Shown: positions 8,518 through 17,100, numbered from the stretch's first letter. The stretch is DNA of 64,000 nucleotides from Micromonospora sp. WMMD1155 (GCF_029581275.1 NZ_CP120742.1:656501-720500); one strand, 5' to 3'. The notes: a model not told the origin generated them from the sequence alone. Translations and numbers: made by a program.

Positions 8518-8574
8518 AAACGGATGATCCATCCGGTTCGTGCTACGGTTGGCAAACGGATACTTCATCCGTTT
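8518..8574. promoter_or_regulatory. Two tandem TetR operators in a divergent promoter
   Basis: Two copies of AAACGGAT-N5-ATCCG(G/T)TT occur at 8518-8538 (one mismatch in the right arm) and 8554-8574 (perfect arms), with 36 bp between their starts. They sit between the TetR gene and the epimerase start at 8602. Size, symmetry and position are typical of TetR dimer sites. Binding is inferred. Confidence 0.8.
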
Positions 8575-8601
8575 CATTGTTCACTCGGCTCTGGAGAGAC
8601 C

Positions 8602-9498
8602 ATGCAGATCCTCATCACCGGCGGCACCGGCTACCTGGGCTCGGTGCTCGTCGAACACTTCATGGCGGCAGGCCACGACGTAGTAGCGCTGACCCGGTCC
8701 CCGGAGTCAGCAGCCAAGGCGACAGAGGCGGGCGCGGTTCCTCTGCTCGGCGACCTGACCGACACCGCGCTCCTGGAGAAGGCCGCGACGGAGGCTGATG
8801 CGGTGGTGCACACCGCGGTCGACTATTTCGGTGGCGAGGACGCGGTCAGGGCGGAGGCCGCCGCCGTGGAGGCGCTGACCCGTGGGGCGGGCAAGGCGGG
8901 CACCGGCAAGCCGTTCCTCTACACCAGCACGAATCTGGTCTACGGGCTCGACCCCACCCATTCCCGGGACGAAGACGCAGAACTGCCGGAGCCGGGCCTG
9001 CAGCCGTTCAAGCTCGTCGGCGAGCGACTGGTGCGCGAGGCGGCGGGCCTGACCGGCATCATCATCCGCGCGGGTCTGGTCTACGGTCGAGGCGGCTCCC
9101 TCCTGCTGACCAGTCTGATCGATGCCGCGACCAGTTCGGGCACGGCCACCTACATCGACGCCGGCGACAACGAGTGGACCCCGGTGCACGTGGACGATCT
9201 CGCCCGCCTGTACCTGACGGCCCTGGAGCGCCCGGTGGCGGGCACCTACGACGCGGCCGGACCGCGACAGTTCACCTTCCGCGAACTCGCCGAGGCGATC
9301 GCGGACCTGACCGGAACCACCGCGACCTCGATCACCGCCGAACAGGCCGAGAGCGCCATGGGGCCGATGGCCGCGTTGCTCCGATCCTCGGCGCGCATCA
9401 CCTCCCTCAAGGCGCGCACCACGTTCGGCTGGAGCACCGGCGGTCCCGCCCTGCCGGACGACGTGCGCTCCGGCTCGTACCAGGTCGTGAACCCGTGA
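8602..9498 (+). CDS. NAD(P)-dependent epimerase/dehydratase (extended SDR)
   Basis: ATG 8602 follows GGAGAG. The 298-residue protein begins MQILITGGTGYLGSVLVEHF, a Rossmann nucleotide-binding motif (GGTGYLG), followed by GDLTD and an AVVHTA strand. The tyrosine/lysine region is loosely conserved (LVYGLDP, KLVGERLV). The C-terminal half (WTPVHVDDLARLYLTALE, GTYDAAGP) is typical of NAD-dependent epimerase/dehydratase proteins acting on nucleotide sugars or small ketones. The substrate cannot be read from sequence. Its stop overlaps the GTG of the following hydrolase gene (GTGA), indicating translational coupling. The twin TetR operators lie immediately upstream. Confidence 0.88.
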   Translation: MQILITGGTGYLGSVLVEHFMAAGHDVVALTRSPESAAKATEAGAVPLLGDLTDTALLEKAATEADAVVHTAVDYFGGEDAVRAEAAAVEALTRGAGKAGTGKPFLYTSTNLVYGLDPTHSRDEDAELPEPGLQPFKLVGERLVREAAGLTGIIIRAGLVYGRGGSLLLTSLIDAATSSGTATYIDAGDNEWTPVHVDDLARLYLTALERPVAGTYDAAGPRQFTFRELAEAIADLTGTTATSITAEQAESAMGPMAALLRSSARITSLKARTTFGWSTGGPALPDDVRSGSYQVVNP

Positions 9499-10364
9499 GC
9501 CCCAGCCTGACCAGCAGAACCGTTGTCGGTCTGCTGCGCGTGGCAGGAGTGCGGAAGCGACAGTTCAAGCCCAGCCGGTTCCTCGCCGAAGTGACCAACC
9601 CGGCCCCGCCGCGTCTGCCGGGTGTCACGGTCCGGCGGGAAGAGTTCGACGGCTGGACCGTCTATCGGCTGACGCCCGCCAATCCGGTGCAGCACTACGC
9701 CGTCTACATCCACGGCGGCGCCTGGGCCGCCCCCATCACCAGGCAGCACTGGAGGCTGGCCGCCCGGATCGCCGTCGAATCCGGCCGCGAAGTCGTCCTG
9801 CCCCTGTACCCGCGCCTGCCCACCGCCACCCACGCCGACGTCCTTCCGGTCATGCTGCGCCTGTCCCAGCACGTCCAGAAGCAGGGACCGACCGCCCTGA
9901 TCGGTGATTCAGCGGGCGGGACCATCGCCTTGTCCGTGCTGCAGGCCCTGACCCCGCACCACCGGCGGCCGGATATCACCGTCCTGATCTCACCCGCCCT
10001 CGATCTGACCTTCACCAATCCGAAGATCGCCGACATCGCACCTCACGATCCGTTGCTGAATCTCGAACACATCCGAGTTCTCGCGGCCCGCTGGGCAGTT
10101 CCCGCCGATCCTTCGCACCCGCAGGTCAGTCCGCTGAGCGGCCACCTGGACGACCTCGGACTCGTCCACGTGTACGCCGGCACACGCGATGTCCTCTTCC
10201 CCGATGCCGTCCTGCTCCGGGACCGGGCCGAAGAGGTGGCCGGGACCGATCTCCACCTGCACGTCGGCGAGGGGATGATCCACGACTGGCCGATCATGCC
10301 GACCCCTGAGGGTCGTCGGACGGTCGGAGACATCATCGCCCTGCTGCGCGGCGGGCACGCATGA
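9495..10364 (+). CDS. Alpha/beta hydrolase (HSL/esterase type)
   Basis: GTG 9495 overlaps the stop of the preceding gene. The 289-residue enzyme has the hormone-sensitive-lipase pattern: HGGAW oxyanion-hole motif, nucleophile elbow GDSAGG, an Asp in AGTRDVLFPD, and the catalytic His in MIHDWPIM. It is probably a cytosolic carboxylesterase acting on short acyl esters or a lactone. The coupling with an SDR epimerase under one TetR repressor suggests an inducible detoxification or catabolic pair. It is convergent with the NRAMP gene, 9 bp away, and no clear hairpin separates them. Confidence 0.88.
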   Translation: MSPSLTSRTVVGLLRVAGVRKRQFKPSRFLAEVTNPAPPRLPGVTVRREEFDGWTVYRLTPANPVQHYAVYIHGGAWAAPITRQHWRLAARIAVESGREVVLPLYPRLPTATHADVLPVMLRLSQHVQKQGPTALIGDSAGGTIALSVLQALTPHHRRPDITVLISPALDLTFTNPKIADIAPHDPLLNLEHIRVLAARWAVPADPSHPQVSPLSGHLDDLGLVHVYAGTRDVLFPDAVLLRDRAEEVAGTDLHLHVGEGMIHDWPIMPTPEGRRTVGDIIALLRGGHA

Positions 10365-10373
10365 TCGGCCGGG

Positions 10374-11642
10374 TCACCCGGCGACGACCTGCCAGAGCAG
10401 GAAGGCGTTCAGCGCGACCACCAGGACCGCCACCAGGGACGCGGCGGCCGTGGTGAGCGGGTGGTTGACCAGGTTGCCCATCAGGTCCCGACGGCGGGTG
10501 AAGGCGACCACCGGGATGAGCGCGAACGGGATGCCGAAGCTGAGGACGACCTGGGACAGCACCAGCGCCCGGGTGGGGTCGAGGCCGATGGCGAGCACGG
10601 CGAGCGCGGGCACCAGGGTGACCAGTCGGCGCAGCAGCAGCGGAATCCGCCGCCGCAGGAAGCCCTCCATGATCACCTCACCGGCGTAGGTCCCGACGCT
10701 CGTGGAGGCCAGCCCGGAGACCAGCAGGGCGATGGCGAAACCGAACGCCGCCGCGGTGCCGATGGTCTGGCCGAGCCCGGCGTGCACACCCTCCAGGGTG
10801 TCCGCGCCGCCCGGCCCGCCGCCCCGGAAGCTCGCCGCGGCGATCAGCAGCATCGCGAGGTTGACCGCGCCGGCCGCGCTCAGGGCGAGCAGCACGTCGG
10901 TGCGTTGACCACGGAACAGGATCCGACGCTCGGTGTCGTCGGTGGCGGGGATGCGGTCGCGGGTCAGCGCGGAGTGCACGTAGATGACGTGCGGCATGAC
11001 CGTGGCACCGAGGATTCCGGCAGCCAGCAGCACGCTGTCGGTGCCCTGGAGCCGAGGGACCAGGCCGGCCACGGCGGAGCCCGGGTCGGAGCCGGCGGCG
11101 AGCAGGTTCGCCGCGAAGGCCAGGACGATGACGCCCAGCCCCACGGCGATGGCGACCTCGAAGGCGCGGAAGCCCCGCGAGCGCAGCGCCAGCACGGCGA
11201 ACGCGGTGGCGCCGATGATGATCCCGCCGGGCAGCAGAGGGATGCCGAAGAGCAGGTACAGGGCGACCGCACCACCGATGACCTCGGCCAGGTCGGTGGC
11301 CATGGCGACCAGTTCGGCCTGCACCCACATGGCCTTGTTGAGTGGCTTCGGCAGGCGTTCCCGGCACAGCTCGGGCAGGCTGCGACCGGTGGCGAGGCCC
11401 AGCTTCGCGGTGAGCGTCTGCACCAGCATCGCCATCAGGTTGGCCACCACCACGACCCAGACGAGCAGGTAGCCGTAGCGGGCACCGGCGGCGGAGTTGG
11501 TGGCGAAGTTGCCCGGGTCGACGTAGGCGACCGCGGCGACGAACGCCGGGCCGAGCAGGATCAGCCGCCCGCGTACCCGCCCGCGGGCGCGGGCCACCTG
11601 CAGTGGCGTAGCCCTCGGCGTCGTCAGTTCGTTGGCGACCAT
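10374..11642 (-). CDS. mntH: NRAMP-family divalent metal (Mn2+/Fe2+) transporter
   Basis: The 422-residue membrane protein carries both hallmark metal-site motifs: DPGNFATN in the first helix and MPHVIYVHS in the sixth. About 11 membrane helices are visible. ATG 11642 (MVANELTTP) follows GGGGAGG, while the longer open reading frame upstream encodes low-complexity sequence and lacks a ribosome site. NRAMP proteins import Mn2+ or Fe2+ by proton coupling. No MntR or DtxR box is obvious in the upstream 230 bp. That region also contains the divergent GntR operator. Confidence 0.92.
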   Translation of the reverse strand: MVANELTTPRATPLQVARARGRVRGRLILLGPAFVAAVAYVDPGNFATNSAAGARYGYLLVWVVVVANLMAMLVQTLTAKLGLATGRSLPELCRERLPKPLNKAMWVQAELVAMATDLAEVIGGAVALYLLFGIPLLPGGIIIGATAFAVLALRSRGFRAFEVAIAVGLGVIVLAFAANLLAAGSDPGSAVAGLVPRLQGTDSVLLAAGILGATVMPHVIYVHSALTRDRIPATDDTERRILFRGQRTDVLLALSAAGAVNLAMLLIAAASFRGGGPGGADTLEGVHAGLGQTIGTAAAFGFAIALLVSGLASTSVGTYAGEVIMEGFLRRRIPLLLRRLVTLVPALAVLAIGLDPTRALVLSQVVLSFGIPFALIPVVAFTRRRDLMGNLVNHPLTTAAASLVAVLVVALNAFLLWQVVAG

Positions 11643-11835
11643 CGCACACCTCCCCTTCCACCTGGGTTGCTGCCGGTTCCCTTCCCAAGCGGTTGACCCG
11701 TCGGTGCCAACCTCTGGCCTGCCGGTGCCACCAGGTCGGACACGCCGGGCAGCCGCCCGTGACGCGCCGTCGCGGGCAGGACGGGCACCGCGCCGCCCTT
11801 GACAGCAGTCACCCCGCCGGTGAAGCTGTCTATTA

Positions 11836-11853
11836 GTCCTACTGTCGTAGGAC
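11836..11853. promoter_or_regulatory. Palindromic operator before the GntR-ABC operon
   Basis: GTCCTAC-N4-GTAGGAC is a perfect 7-bp inverted repeat ending 20 bp before the GTG of the GntR gene. Its position over the promoter or leader suggests autoregulation by the YtrA-like regulator. Confidence 0.75.
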
Positions 11854-11873
11854 AACAGGAAGGATCATCGCGA

Positions 11874-12281
11874 GTGATCGAGTTCGTACTGGACAGCCGG
11901 TCGAAGGTGAACACCTACATGCAGCTCGTGCAGCAGGTGAAACAGGCGCTGCGGGTCGGTCTGCTGACACCGGGCGACCAGTTGCCGAAGGTCCGGGACG
12001 TCGCGCAATCCCTGGCGATCAACCCGAACACGGTGCTGAAGGCGTACCGGGAGCTGGAGATCGAGGGTCTGGTCGGCGGCCGACCCGGGGTGGGCACGTT
12101 CGTCCAGCGCACCCTTGCCGGCGCGTCCCTGCCCAACCAGGCCGAGCTACGCGACGACCTGGTCGCCTGGCTGCACCGGGCGCAGACCGCCGGCCTCACC
12201 GCCGAGGACGTCATCGCCCTGGTGGAGACCACACTGCGCGCCACCCTCGCCGACGACACCCCGCAGAAGGAACCCGCATGA
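11874..12281 (+). CDS. GntR-family (YtrA-type) transcriptional regulator
   Basis: GTG 11874 (VIEFVLDSRSK) follows AGGAAGGA. The short 135-residue protein has a winged helix (residues ~10-75: YMQLVQQVKQALRVGLLTPG, LPKVRDVAQSLAINPNTVLKAYRELE, GVGTFV) and only a ~50-residue helical tail. This is the size and shape of the YtrA subfamily, whose members regulate linked ABC transporters. It overlaps the ATPase gene by 4 bp (ATGA) and heads a three-gene operon. Longer in-frame starts would run through the operator at 11836-11853, so they are unlikely. Confidence 0.9.
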   Translation: MIEFVLDSRSKVNTYMQLVQQVKQALRVGLLTPGDQLPKVRDVAQSLAINPNTVLKAYRELEIEGLVGGRPGVGTFVQRTLAGASLPNQAELRDDLVAWLHRAQTAGLTAEDVIALVETTLRATLADDTPQKEPA

Positions 12282-13192
12282 GCGCAACGAGAGGACAGAG
12301 AATGGACCATGTCTTGGAGGCAGACCGGCTGGGCAAGCGGTACGGCAGCACCTGGGCGTTGCGGGACTGCTCACTGCGCCTGCCGGCCGGCCGGATCGCC
12401 GCGTTGGTCGGGCCAAACGGCGCGGGCAAGAGCACGCTGTTGCACCTGGCCGTCGGGCTGCTCAAGCCCGACGCGGGCACGGTACGGGTGTTCGATCGGT
12501 CGCCGTACGGCGACACGGACGGCCTCGCCGACATCGGCTTCGTCGCCCAGGACACCCCGCTCTACCGGGACTTCACGGCGTCCGAGCTGGTCGTGGCCGG
12601 CGGCAAGCTGAACAAGCGGTGGGACGCACCGCTGGCCCGCACCCGGTTGGCGCAGCTCGGCATCCCACCGGACCGACCCGTTGGCAAACTCTCCGGCGGG
12701 CAACGGGCCCAGGTGGCGCTGGCCCTGGCGCTGGCCAAGCAGCCCCGGTTGCTGCTGCTCGACGAGCCGGTCGCCAGCCTCGACCCGCTGGCCCGGCGTG
12801 AGTTCCTCCAGTCGCTGATGGGCAGCGTCGCGGATTCCGGGACCACCGTCCTGCTCTCCTCGCACCTGCTGGCCGATCTGGAGCGCGTCTGCGACTACCT
12901 GATCGTGCTGAACGCCGCCAAAGTGCAGCTCACCGGCTCGGTCGACGACCTGGTCGCCGAGCACCGCCAACTGGTCGGCCCACGGCACGACGGCGGCCCG
13001 ATCGGGGGCGTCGCCGCCGTCGTCCGGGCCAGCCACACCGACCGGCAGTCGACACTGCTGGTCCGCACCGACGGGCCGGTCACCGATCCGGCCTGGACGA
13101 TCCGCGAGGTGAGCCTGGAGGACGTCGTCCTGGCCTACCTCGCCGAGGGCACCGCGCAGACCAGTCACAGCGAGTGGGGGGTAGCAGCATGA
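12278..13192 (+). CDS. ABC transporter ATP-binding protein (YtrA-regulated type)
   Basis: The 304-residue ATPase has Walker A GPNGAGKST, signature LSGGQRAQ and Walker B LLLLDEPVASLD, with LSSHLLADLERVC as the switch region. ATG 12278 overlaps the regulator's stop as ATGA. ATG 12302, behind AGAGGACAGAG, is an equally good start that would shorten it by 8 residues. It should energise the adjacent permease in efflux, possibly of an antibiotic or cell-envelope-active compound, as for other GntR/YtrA operons. The C-terminal ~80 residues form an accessory domain common in this exporter group. Confidence 0.9.
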   Translation: MSATRGQRMDHVLEADRLGKRYGSTWALRDCSLRLPAGRIAALVGPNGAGKSTLLHLAVGLLKPDAGTVRVFDRSPYGDTDGLADIGFVAQDTPLYRDFTASELVVAGGKLNKRWDAPLARTRLAQLGIPPDRPVGKLSGGQRAQVALALALAKQPRLLLLDEPVASLDPLARREFLQSLMGSVADSGTTVLLSSHLLADLERVCDYLIVLNAAKVQLTGSVDDLVAEHRQLVGPRHDGGPIGGVAAVVRASHTDRQSTLLVRTDGPVTDPAWTIREVSLEDVVLAYLAEGTAQTSHSEWGVAA

Positions 13193-14178
13193 TCTGGTTG
13201 ACCTGGCGGCAACACCGCAAGCAGGCCCTCTTCACACTGCTGGCGTTCGCCGTGCTCGCGGCCGCACTGGTGCCGATCGGCCTGTCGATGCGGAACACCT
13301 TCGCCGACCTCGGGCTGACGGACTGCGTGAGTCAGCTCGCCCGTGCCGACGTGGCCACGACGACCCGCGAGACATGCGACGCGGGCTTCCACCGCTTCAG
13401 CAACCAGTACGGCAGCCTCAACCTGCTGGCCGTCCTGCTGATCACCCTGCCGGTGCTGGTCGGCCTGTTCTGGGGCGCCCCGCTGGTCGCCCGGGAGGTG
13501 GAGCAGGGCACGCACCGCTTCGTCTGGACCCAGGGCGTCGGCCGTACCCGGTGGGCGCTGACGAAGTTCGGACTGGTCGGCGCCGCTGTGCTGCTCCTCG
13601 CGATCGGCTACGGGCTGGGCATGTCGTGGTGGGTGGAGCCGCTGACCCAGGCCGCTCAGGAGGGTCGCCTCGGCCTGATCGTCTTCGATCTGCAGGGCAT
13701 CGTCCCGATCGGCTACACGCTCTTCGCCGTGGCGCTGGGCGTCTTCGCCGGCACCGTCTGGAAGCGGATGCTGCCCGCCATGGGCATCACCCTCGCCGGG
13801 TTCATCGGTGTACGGGCGGCGGTGGAGATCCTGGCCCGGCCGCACTACCAGGCCGCCCGCACCAAGACCTTCCCGATCGAGGGGGACGAAGCACGGGAGA
13901 CCAGCCGGGGGGACTGGATCCTCGCCCAGGGGGTCCGGAACCCGGACGGGACGATGATCGCGGAGGACACCCGGATCCAGTGCCCGCCGGGCGGGAAGGG
14001 GCCGGACGGTCGGGTCTGCGGCGCCGAACTGGGCCTCGAACCGGGCGCGTACAACTGGCAGCTCTACCAGCCGGCCGACCGGTTCTGGCTGTTCCAGGGC
14101 ATCGAGACGGGCATCTTCGTCGCCCTCGCCCTGCTGCTGCTCTACCTGGCCGTGCGCCGGGTGCGCCGGATCGCCTAG
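13189..14178 (+). CDS. ABC transporter permease
   Basis: ATG 13189 overlaps the ATPase stop (ATGA). The 329-residue protein starts MIWLTWRQHRKQALF, a typical opening of actinobacterial ABC-2-like permeases. It has about six hydrophobic helices, at residues ~17-37, 85-105, 125-150, 170-190, 200-215 and 300-322. An extracytoplasmic segment lies between the last two helices and includes CPPGGKGPDGRVC. It should form a homodimer with two copies of the adjacent ATPase. The operon ends at the hairpin starting at 14192. Confidence 0.85.
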   Translation: MIWLTWRQHRKQALFTLLAFAVLAAALVPIGLSMRNTFADLGLTDCVSQLARADVATTTRETCDAGFHRFSNQYGSLNLLAVLLITLPVLVGLFWGAPLVAREVEQGTHRFVWTQGVGRTRWALTKFGLVGAAVLLLAIGYGLGMSWWVEPLTQAAQEGRLGLIVFDLQGIVPIGYTLFAVALGVFAGTVWKRMLPAMGITLAGFIGVRAAVEILARPHYQAARTKTFPIEGDEARETSRGDWILAQGVRNPDGTMIAEDTRIQCPPGGKGPDGRVCGAELGLEPGAYNWQLYQPADRFWLFQGIETGIFVALALLLLYLAVRRVRRIA

Positions 14179-14191
14179 CCGAGAGGTGGAC

Positions 14192-14235
14192 GACGGGTGC
14201 TCGTCGGGGAGCCGGGGCCTCGGCGAGCACCCGTC
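14192..14235. terminator. Hairpin terminator between convergent genes
   Basis: GACGGGTGCTCG at 14192-14203 pairs perfectly with CGAGCACCCGTC at 14224-14235 across a 20-nt loop that can pair further. It lies just past the permease stop and touches the stop of the convergent glycosylase gene. Confidence 0.75.
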
Positions 14236-15352
14236 AGCGCAGACCCTCCGGGGTCAGCGAGAGCCAGGACGCCAGCTCGCGCAGCTCGTCGTGCACGGCA
14301 CGGCTCACCTGTGGCGTGAAGGGCACGTCCTCGTGCACGGCGTGCACGGTGAACGTGCCGCGCCGACGGTCGGCCGTGGCGTCCACCTTTCCGACCAGCC
14401 GGTCGCCGTGCAGGATCGGCAACGCGAAGTAGCCCCACCGCCTGTTCGCCTTCGGCTTGTACATCTCCAGCACGTACTCGTACTCGAAGATCTCTTCGAG
14501 GCGGACCCGGTCGTGCACCAGGCGGTCGAACGGCGACAACAACGCCGTACGCCCGGTGAACGGCTGCCCGAGCGCGGCCGGGTCCACCCGCCAGACCCCC
14601 CGGACTCCCTCCACCACCGCCGGCTCACCGGCGTCGCCGACCTCCGCCGGCTCGCCCGGCAGGACGGGTGTCTTCGCCCGGGCGATGCCCAGCGCGCGCA
14701 GTCGGCGCTCGTTGCGGACCCGCAGCGCCTGATCCAGCGGCAGGACGGGGATGCCGGCCGGATAGACGCGCTCGGCGACGTCCCACAGCCGTTGCCGGCC
14801 CTGGCGACCGGCGATCGCGACCTCGCCACGGGCGACCAGGAACTCCAGCATCTGGGTGACGTTGCGGTTGTCGGTCCACCCCGACGACGGCCAGGGCACC
14901 GCGCAGGTGTCCGGGATGTCGCGGGACAGCAGTGGCCCGGAGCGACCGAGCAGGTCGAGCACGTCCCGCCGGAACGCGTCGTTCGCGCGCAGCCACTCGC
15001 GGTGCCGCTCGTGAGCGGGCCAGGCGGCCATCGCCGCGAGGTAGAGCCCCAGGTCGTCCATCGGTCGCAGCATGGCCTGGTGCTCGAAGAGCGTCCGGTC
15101 CCGTTCGAGGGCGTGACGCAACTGCGCGGGCTGGTACGACGAGCCGAGCCGGCTCCAACAGACCAGGTCCGCGCTCGGCGCGACAGCAGCCGTGGGGTCG
15201 ATCTGCACCAGCGTCAGCCGCCGCACCACGGTCAGCAGGTCGGTCGGGCGCGGGTCGGCCAACAGCTGGGCCCGCACGGCGATCCGTCGTGCCTGCGCGC
15301 GATCGAGCTGGTGCACACCCACGTCGGTGAGCCTAACGCCGGGCACCGACAC
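14234..15352 (-). CDS. YcaQ/AlkZ-like winged-helix DNA glycosylase family protein
   Basis: The ~372-residue protein belongs to the HTH_42 (YcaQ/AlkZ-like) family, whose characterised members unhook interstrand DNA crosslinks. The diagnostic catalytic motif is present near the N-terminus as LVQIDP, a Q-x-D version as in E. coli YcaQ rather than the Q-x-Q of AlkZ. Later motifs include HQAMLRPMDD, LLSPFDRLVHDR, FEYEYVLEMYKP and GYFALPILHGDRLVGKVD. The start is uncertain. GTG 15352 is used because upstream codons look non-coding, and GTG 15346 is possible. No ribosome site is strong. It may repair DNA damage from self-made or environmental alkylating compounds. Confidence 0.85.
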   Translation of the reverse strand: MSVPGVRLTDVGVHQLDRAQARRIAVRAQLLADPRPTDLLTVVRRLTLVQIDPTAAVAPSADLVCWSRLGSSYQPAQLRHALERDRTLFEHQAMLRPMDDLGLYLAAMAAWPAHERHREWLRANDAFRRDVLDLLGRSGPLLSRDIPDTCAVPWPSSGWTDNRNVTQMLEFLVARGEVAIAGRQGRQRLWDVAERVYPAGIPVLPLDQALRVRNERRLRALGIARAKTPVLPGEPAEVGDAGEPAVVEGVRGVWRVDPAALGQPFTGRTALLSPFDRLVHDRVRLEEIFEYEYVLEMYKPKANRRWGYFALPILHGDRLVGKVDATADRRRGTFTVHAVHEDVPFTPQVSRAVHDELRELASWLSLTPEGLR

Positions 15353-15483
15353 GCTGCTGACCAGCGCAGTCGGATTCCGGCCCGTCGCCAACGCGACTGA
15401 ACGCGTCGACGCGGTCACGATCGGTGCTCCGATGTGGACCGCAGGGCCCGCGTCCGGCGGGCCGCAGCGATGGGAGCGTACGC

Positions 15484-17094
15484 GTGAAGTCCAGAGTCCT
15501 CCGTCGGGTCGCCGCGTCAGCCGTGGCGCTCGCCTGCGCCGTGCTGGGAGCGGTGGCACTGCCGGCCGCCCCGGCGGCCGCCAACCCGATCCGCAACGCC
15601 ACCCCGTGGTCGGTGCTGCTGTGCAAGTTCAGCGACAAGCCGGCGGAGCCCAAAACGCCGACGCACTTCGCCGACTTCCTCACGGCGACCGGCGTCGACA
15701 CCGGCGGCGTGGCGGACTACCTGGCCGACCAGTCCGGCGGACGGGTGTCGCTGGCCGGCTCGGTGGTCCGGGGGTGGTACACGATGCCGTACACCCTGGC
15801 GCAGTTCGGTTCGATCGACCGGTGGACCCGCACCCAGCGTTGCGTGGACACCGCGGCGGCCGCCGGCTACGTGGTGCCCGCGGGCAACCGGATCGCGGTC
15901 ATGCTCAACGACTGGGTGGACTCCGGTGCGGCCGGTGGCCGGGTGCTGCTCGACCCGGGCGCCTGGAACGTCGGCTTCGCCGCGCACGAGATGCTGCACG
16001 GCTACAACCTGGGCCACTCGTTCTCCAACGACACCACCTACCAGAACGCGCCGTGGTCCCAGCCGGGCGAGTACGACGACCCGTGGGACGAGATGAGCGC
16101 GATGCACATCTACGCCTTCGGCACCGCGAACTACGGCACCAGCGCGGTCGGGCTCAACGGCCCCAACCGTGACGAGTTGGGCTGGCTGCCGAAGAACCGC
16201 ATCTTCACCATGGCCGCCGACGGGGTCGGCTCGCGCACCCTCACCCTGGCCCCGCTGGAGGTGCCCGCCGCCAGCGGCCCGCAGCTGATCCGGATTCCGT
16301 TCGACCCGGCCGACCTGTTCCATTACTACACGGTCGAGTTCCGCCGGAAGACCGGCTGGAGCGCCGGCATCCCGGCCGACACGGTGCTGCTGCACGAGGT
16401 CCGCAACGGCACGCCCACCCTGCTGCGTACCGGCCCCGGCGGCGGTCCGGCCCAGTCGCTCAACGCGGGCGGCGTGCAGATCGGCGTGAACTGGCTCTCC
16501 GGCAACGCCGCCTCGGTGACCGTGACCACCGACGTGGTCAACCGCTGCCTCCAAGGGTACGTCTGGCGCGAGGCCCGCGCGGGCGACCTGGTCTGCGTCA
16601 CCGGCGCCACCCGCAGCCAGGTGTGGACGGACAACGCCGCCGCACCGAGCCGCTGGGTGAACGGCCCGTACGGCCCGCACACCTGCGTCTCCGGTTACGT
16701 GTGGCGCGAGGCGTACGCCGGGGACGACGTGTGCGTCACCGGGGCGCAACGCACCCAGGCCGCCGCCGACAACGCCGCCGCCGCGTCCCGTCGCAACCCG
16801 GCCCGGCTGGTGTCCGGCCCGAACACCTGCGTCAGCGGGTACGTGTGGCGCGACGCCGACCAGTCCGACTATGTCTGTGTGACCGGCACGACGCGATCCC
16901 AGGTGCTCGCGGACAACACGGTCGCCGCGAGTCGCTGGGTCAGTGGCCCGTACGGCCCGCACACCTGCGTCGCCGGCTACGTGTGGCGCGAGGCGTTCAT
17001 CGGGGACGACGTGTGCGTCACCGGAGCGCAACGCTCCCAGGCCGCCGCCGACAACGCCGCCGGTCCCGGCCGGGTGCTGCGTCCCGGCGGCTGA
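15484..17094 (+). CDS. Secreted metzincin-like metalloprotease with four C-terminal repeats
   Basis: GTG 15484 follows GGGAG. The 536-residue product has a signal peptide (~1-33, ending APAAA). A protease domain (~35-350) carries HEMLHGYNLGH, with His168, Glu169, His172 and His178 spaced as in metzincins, then EMSAM that could be the Met-turn. A beta-sandwich region follows. From residue 355 there are four tandem ~45-residue repeats beginning C-x2-GYVWR. It is probably an extracellular endopeptidase, with repeats that bind the wall or a substrate. It is monocistronic and the substrate is unknown. The zinc ligands make activity likely. Confidence 0.75.
   Translation: MKSRVLRRVAASAVALACAVLGAVALPAAPAAANPIRNATPWSVLLCKFSDKPAEPKTPTHFADFLTATGVDTGGVADYLADQSGGRVSLAGSVVRGWYTMPYTLAQFGSIDRWTRTQRCVDTAAAAGYVVPAGNRIAVMLNDWVDSGAAGGRVLLDPGAWNVGFAAHEMLHGYNLGHSFSNDTTYQNAPWSQPGEYDDPWDEMSAMHIYAFGTANYGTSAVGLNGPNRDELGWLPKNRIFTMAADGVGSRTLTLAPLEVPAASGPQLIRIPFDPADLFHYYTVEFRRKTGWSAGIPADTVLLHEVRNGTPTLLRTGPGGGPAQSLNAGGVQIGVNWLSGNAASVTVTTDVVNRCLQGYVWREARAGDLVCVTGATRSQVWTDNAAAPSRWVNGPYGPHTCVSGYVWREAYAGDDVCVTGAQRTQAAADNAAAASRRNPARLVSGPNTCVSGYVWRDADQSDYVCVTGTTRSQVLADNTVAASRWVSGPYGPHTCVAGYVWREAFIGDDVCVTGAQRSQAAADNAAGPGRVLRPGG
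16546..17070 (+). repeat. Four tandem copies of a C-x2-GYVWREA domain repeat
   Basis: Within the protease gene, four copies (~130-150 bp each) encode the pattern C-x2-GYVWR(E/D)A, then GD-x-VCVTG, R-x-Q and DNAAA. Copies 2 and 4 are closest to each other, as are copies 1 and 3 in their WVNGPYGPHT/WVSGPYGPHT linkers. That alternation suggests duplication of a two-repeat unit. Each repeat has two Cys that could pair. Confidence 0.85.
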
Positions 17095-17100
17095 CCGACC

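Noticed and set aside
8439..8555. Longer start of the first TetR gene
   Set aside because: The extra residues would be encoded by the twin operator region; they do not resemble TetR N-termini.
15402..15413. CGCGTCGACGCG palindrome between the glycosylase and protease genes
   Set aside because: Short GC-rich palindromes arise by chance here, and no second copy or linked regulator supports an operator.
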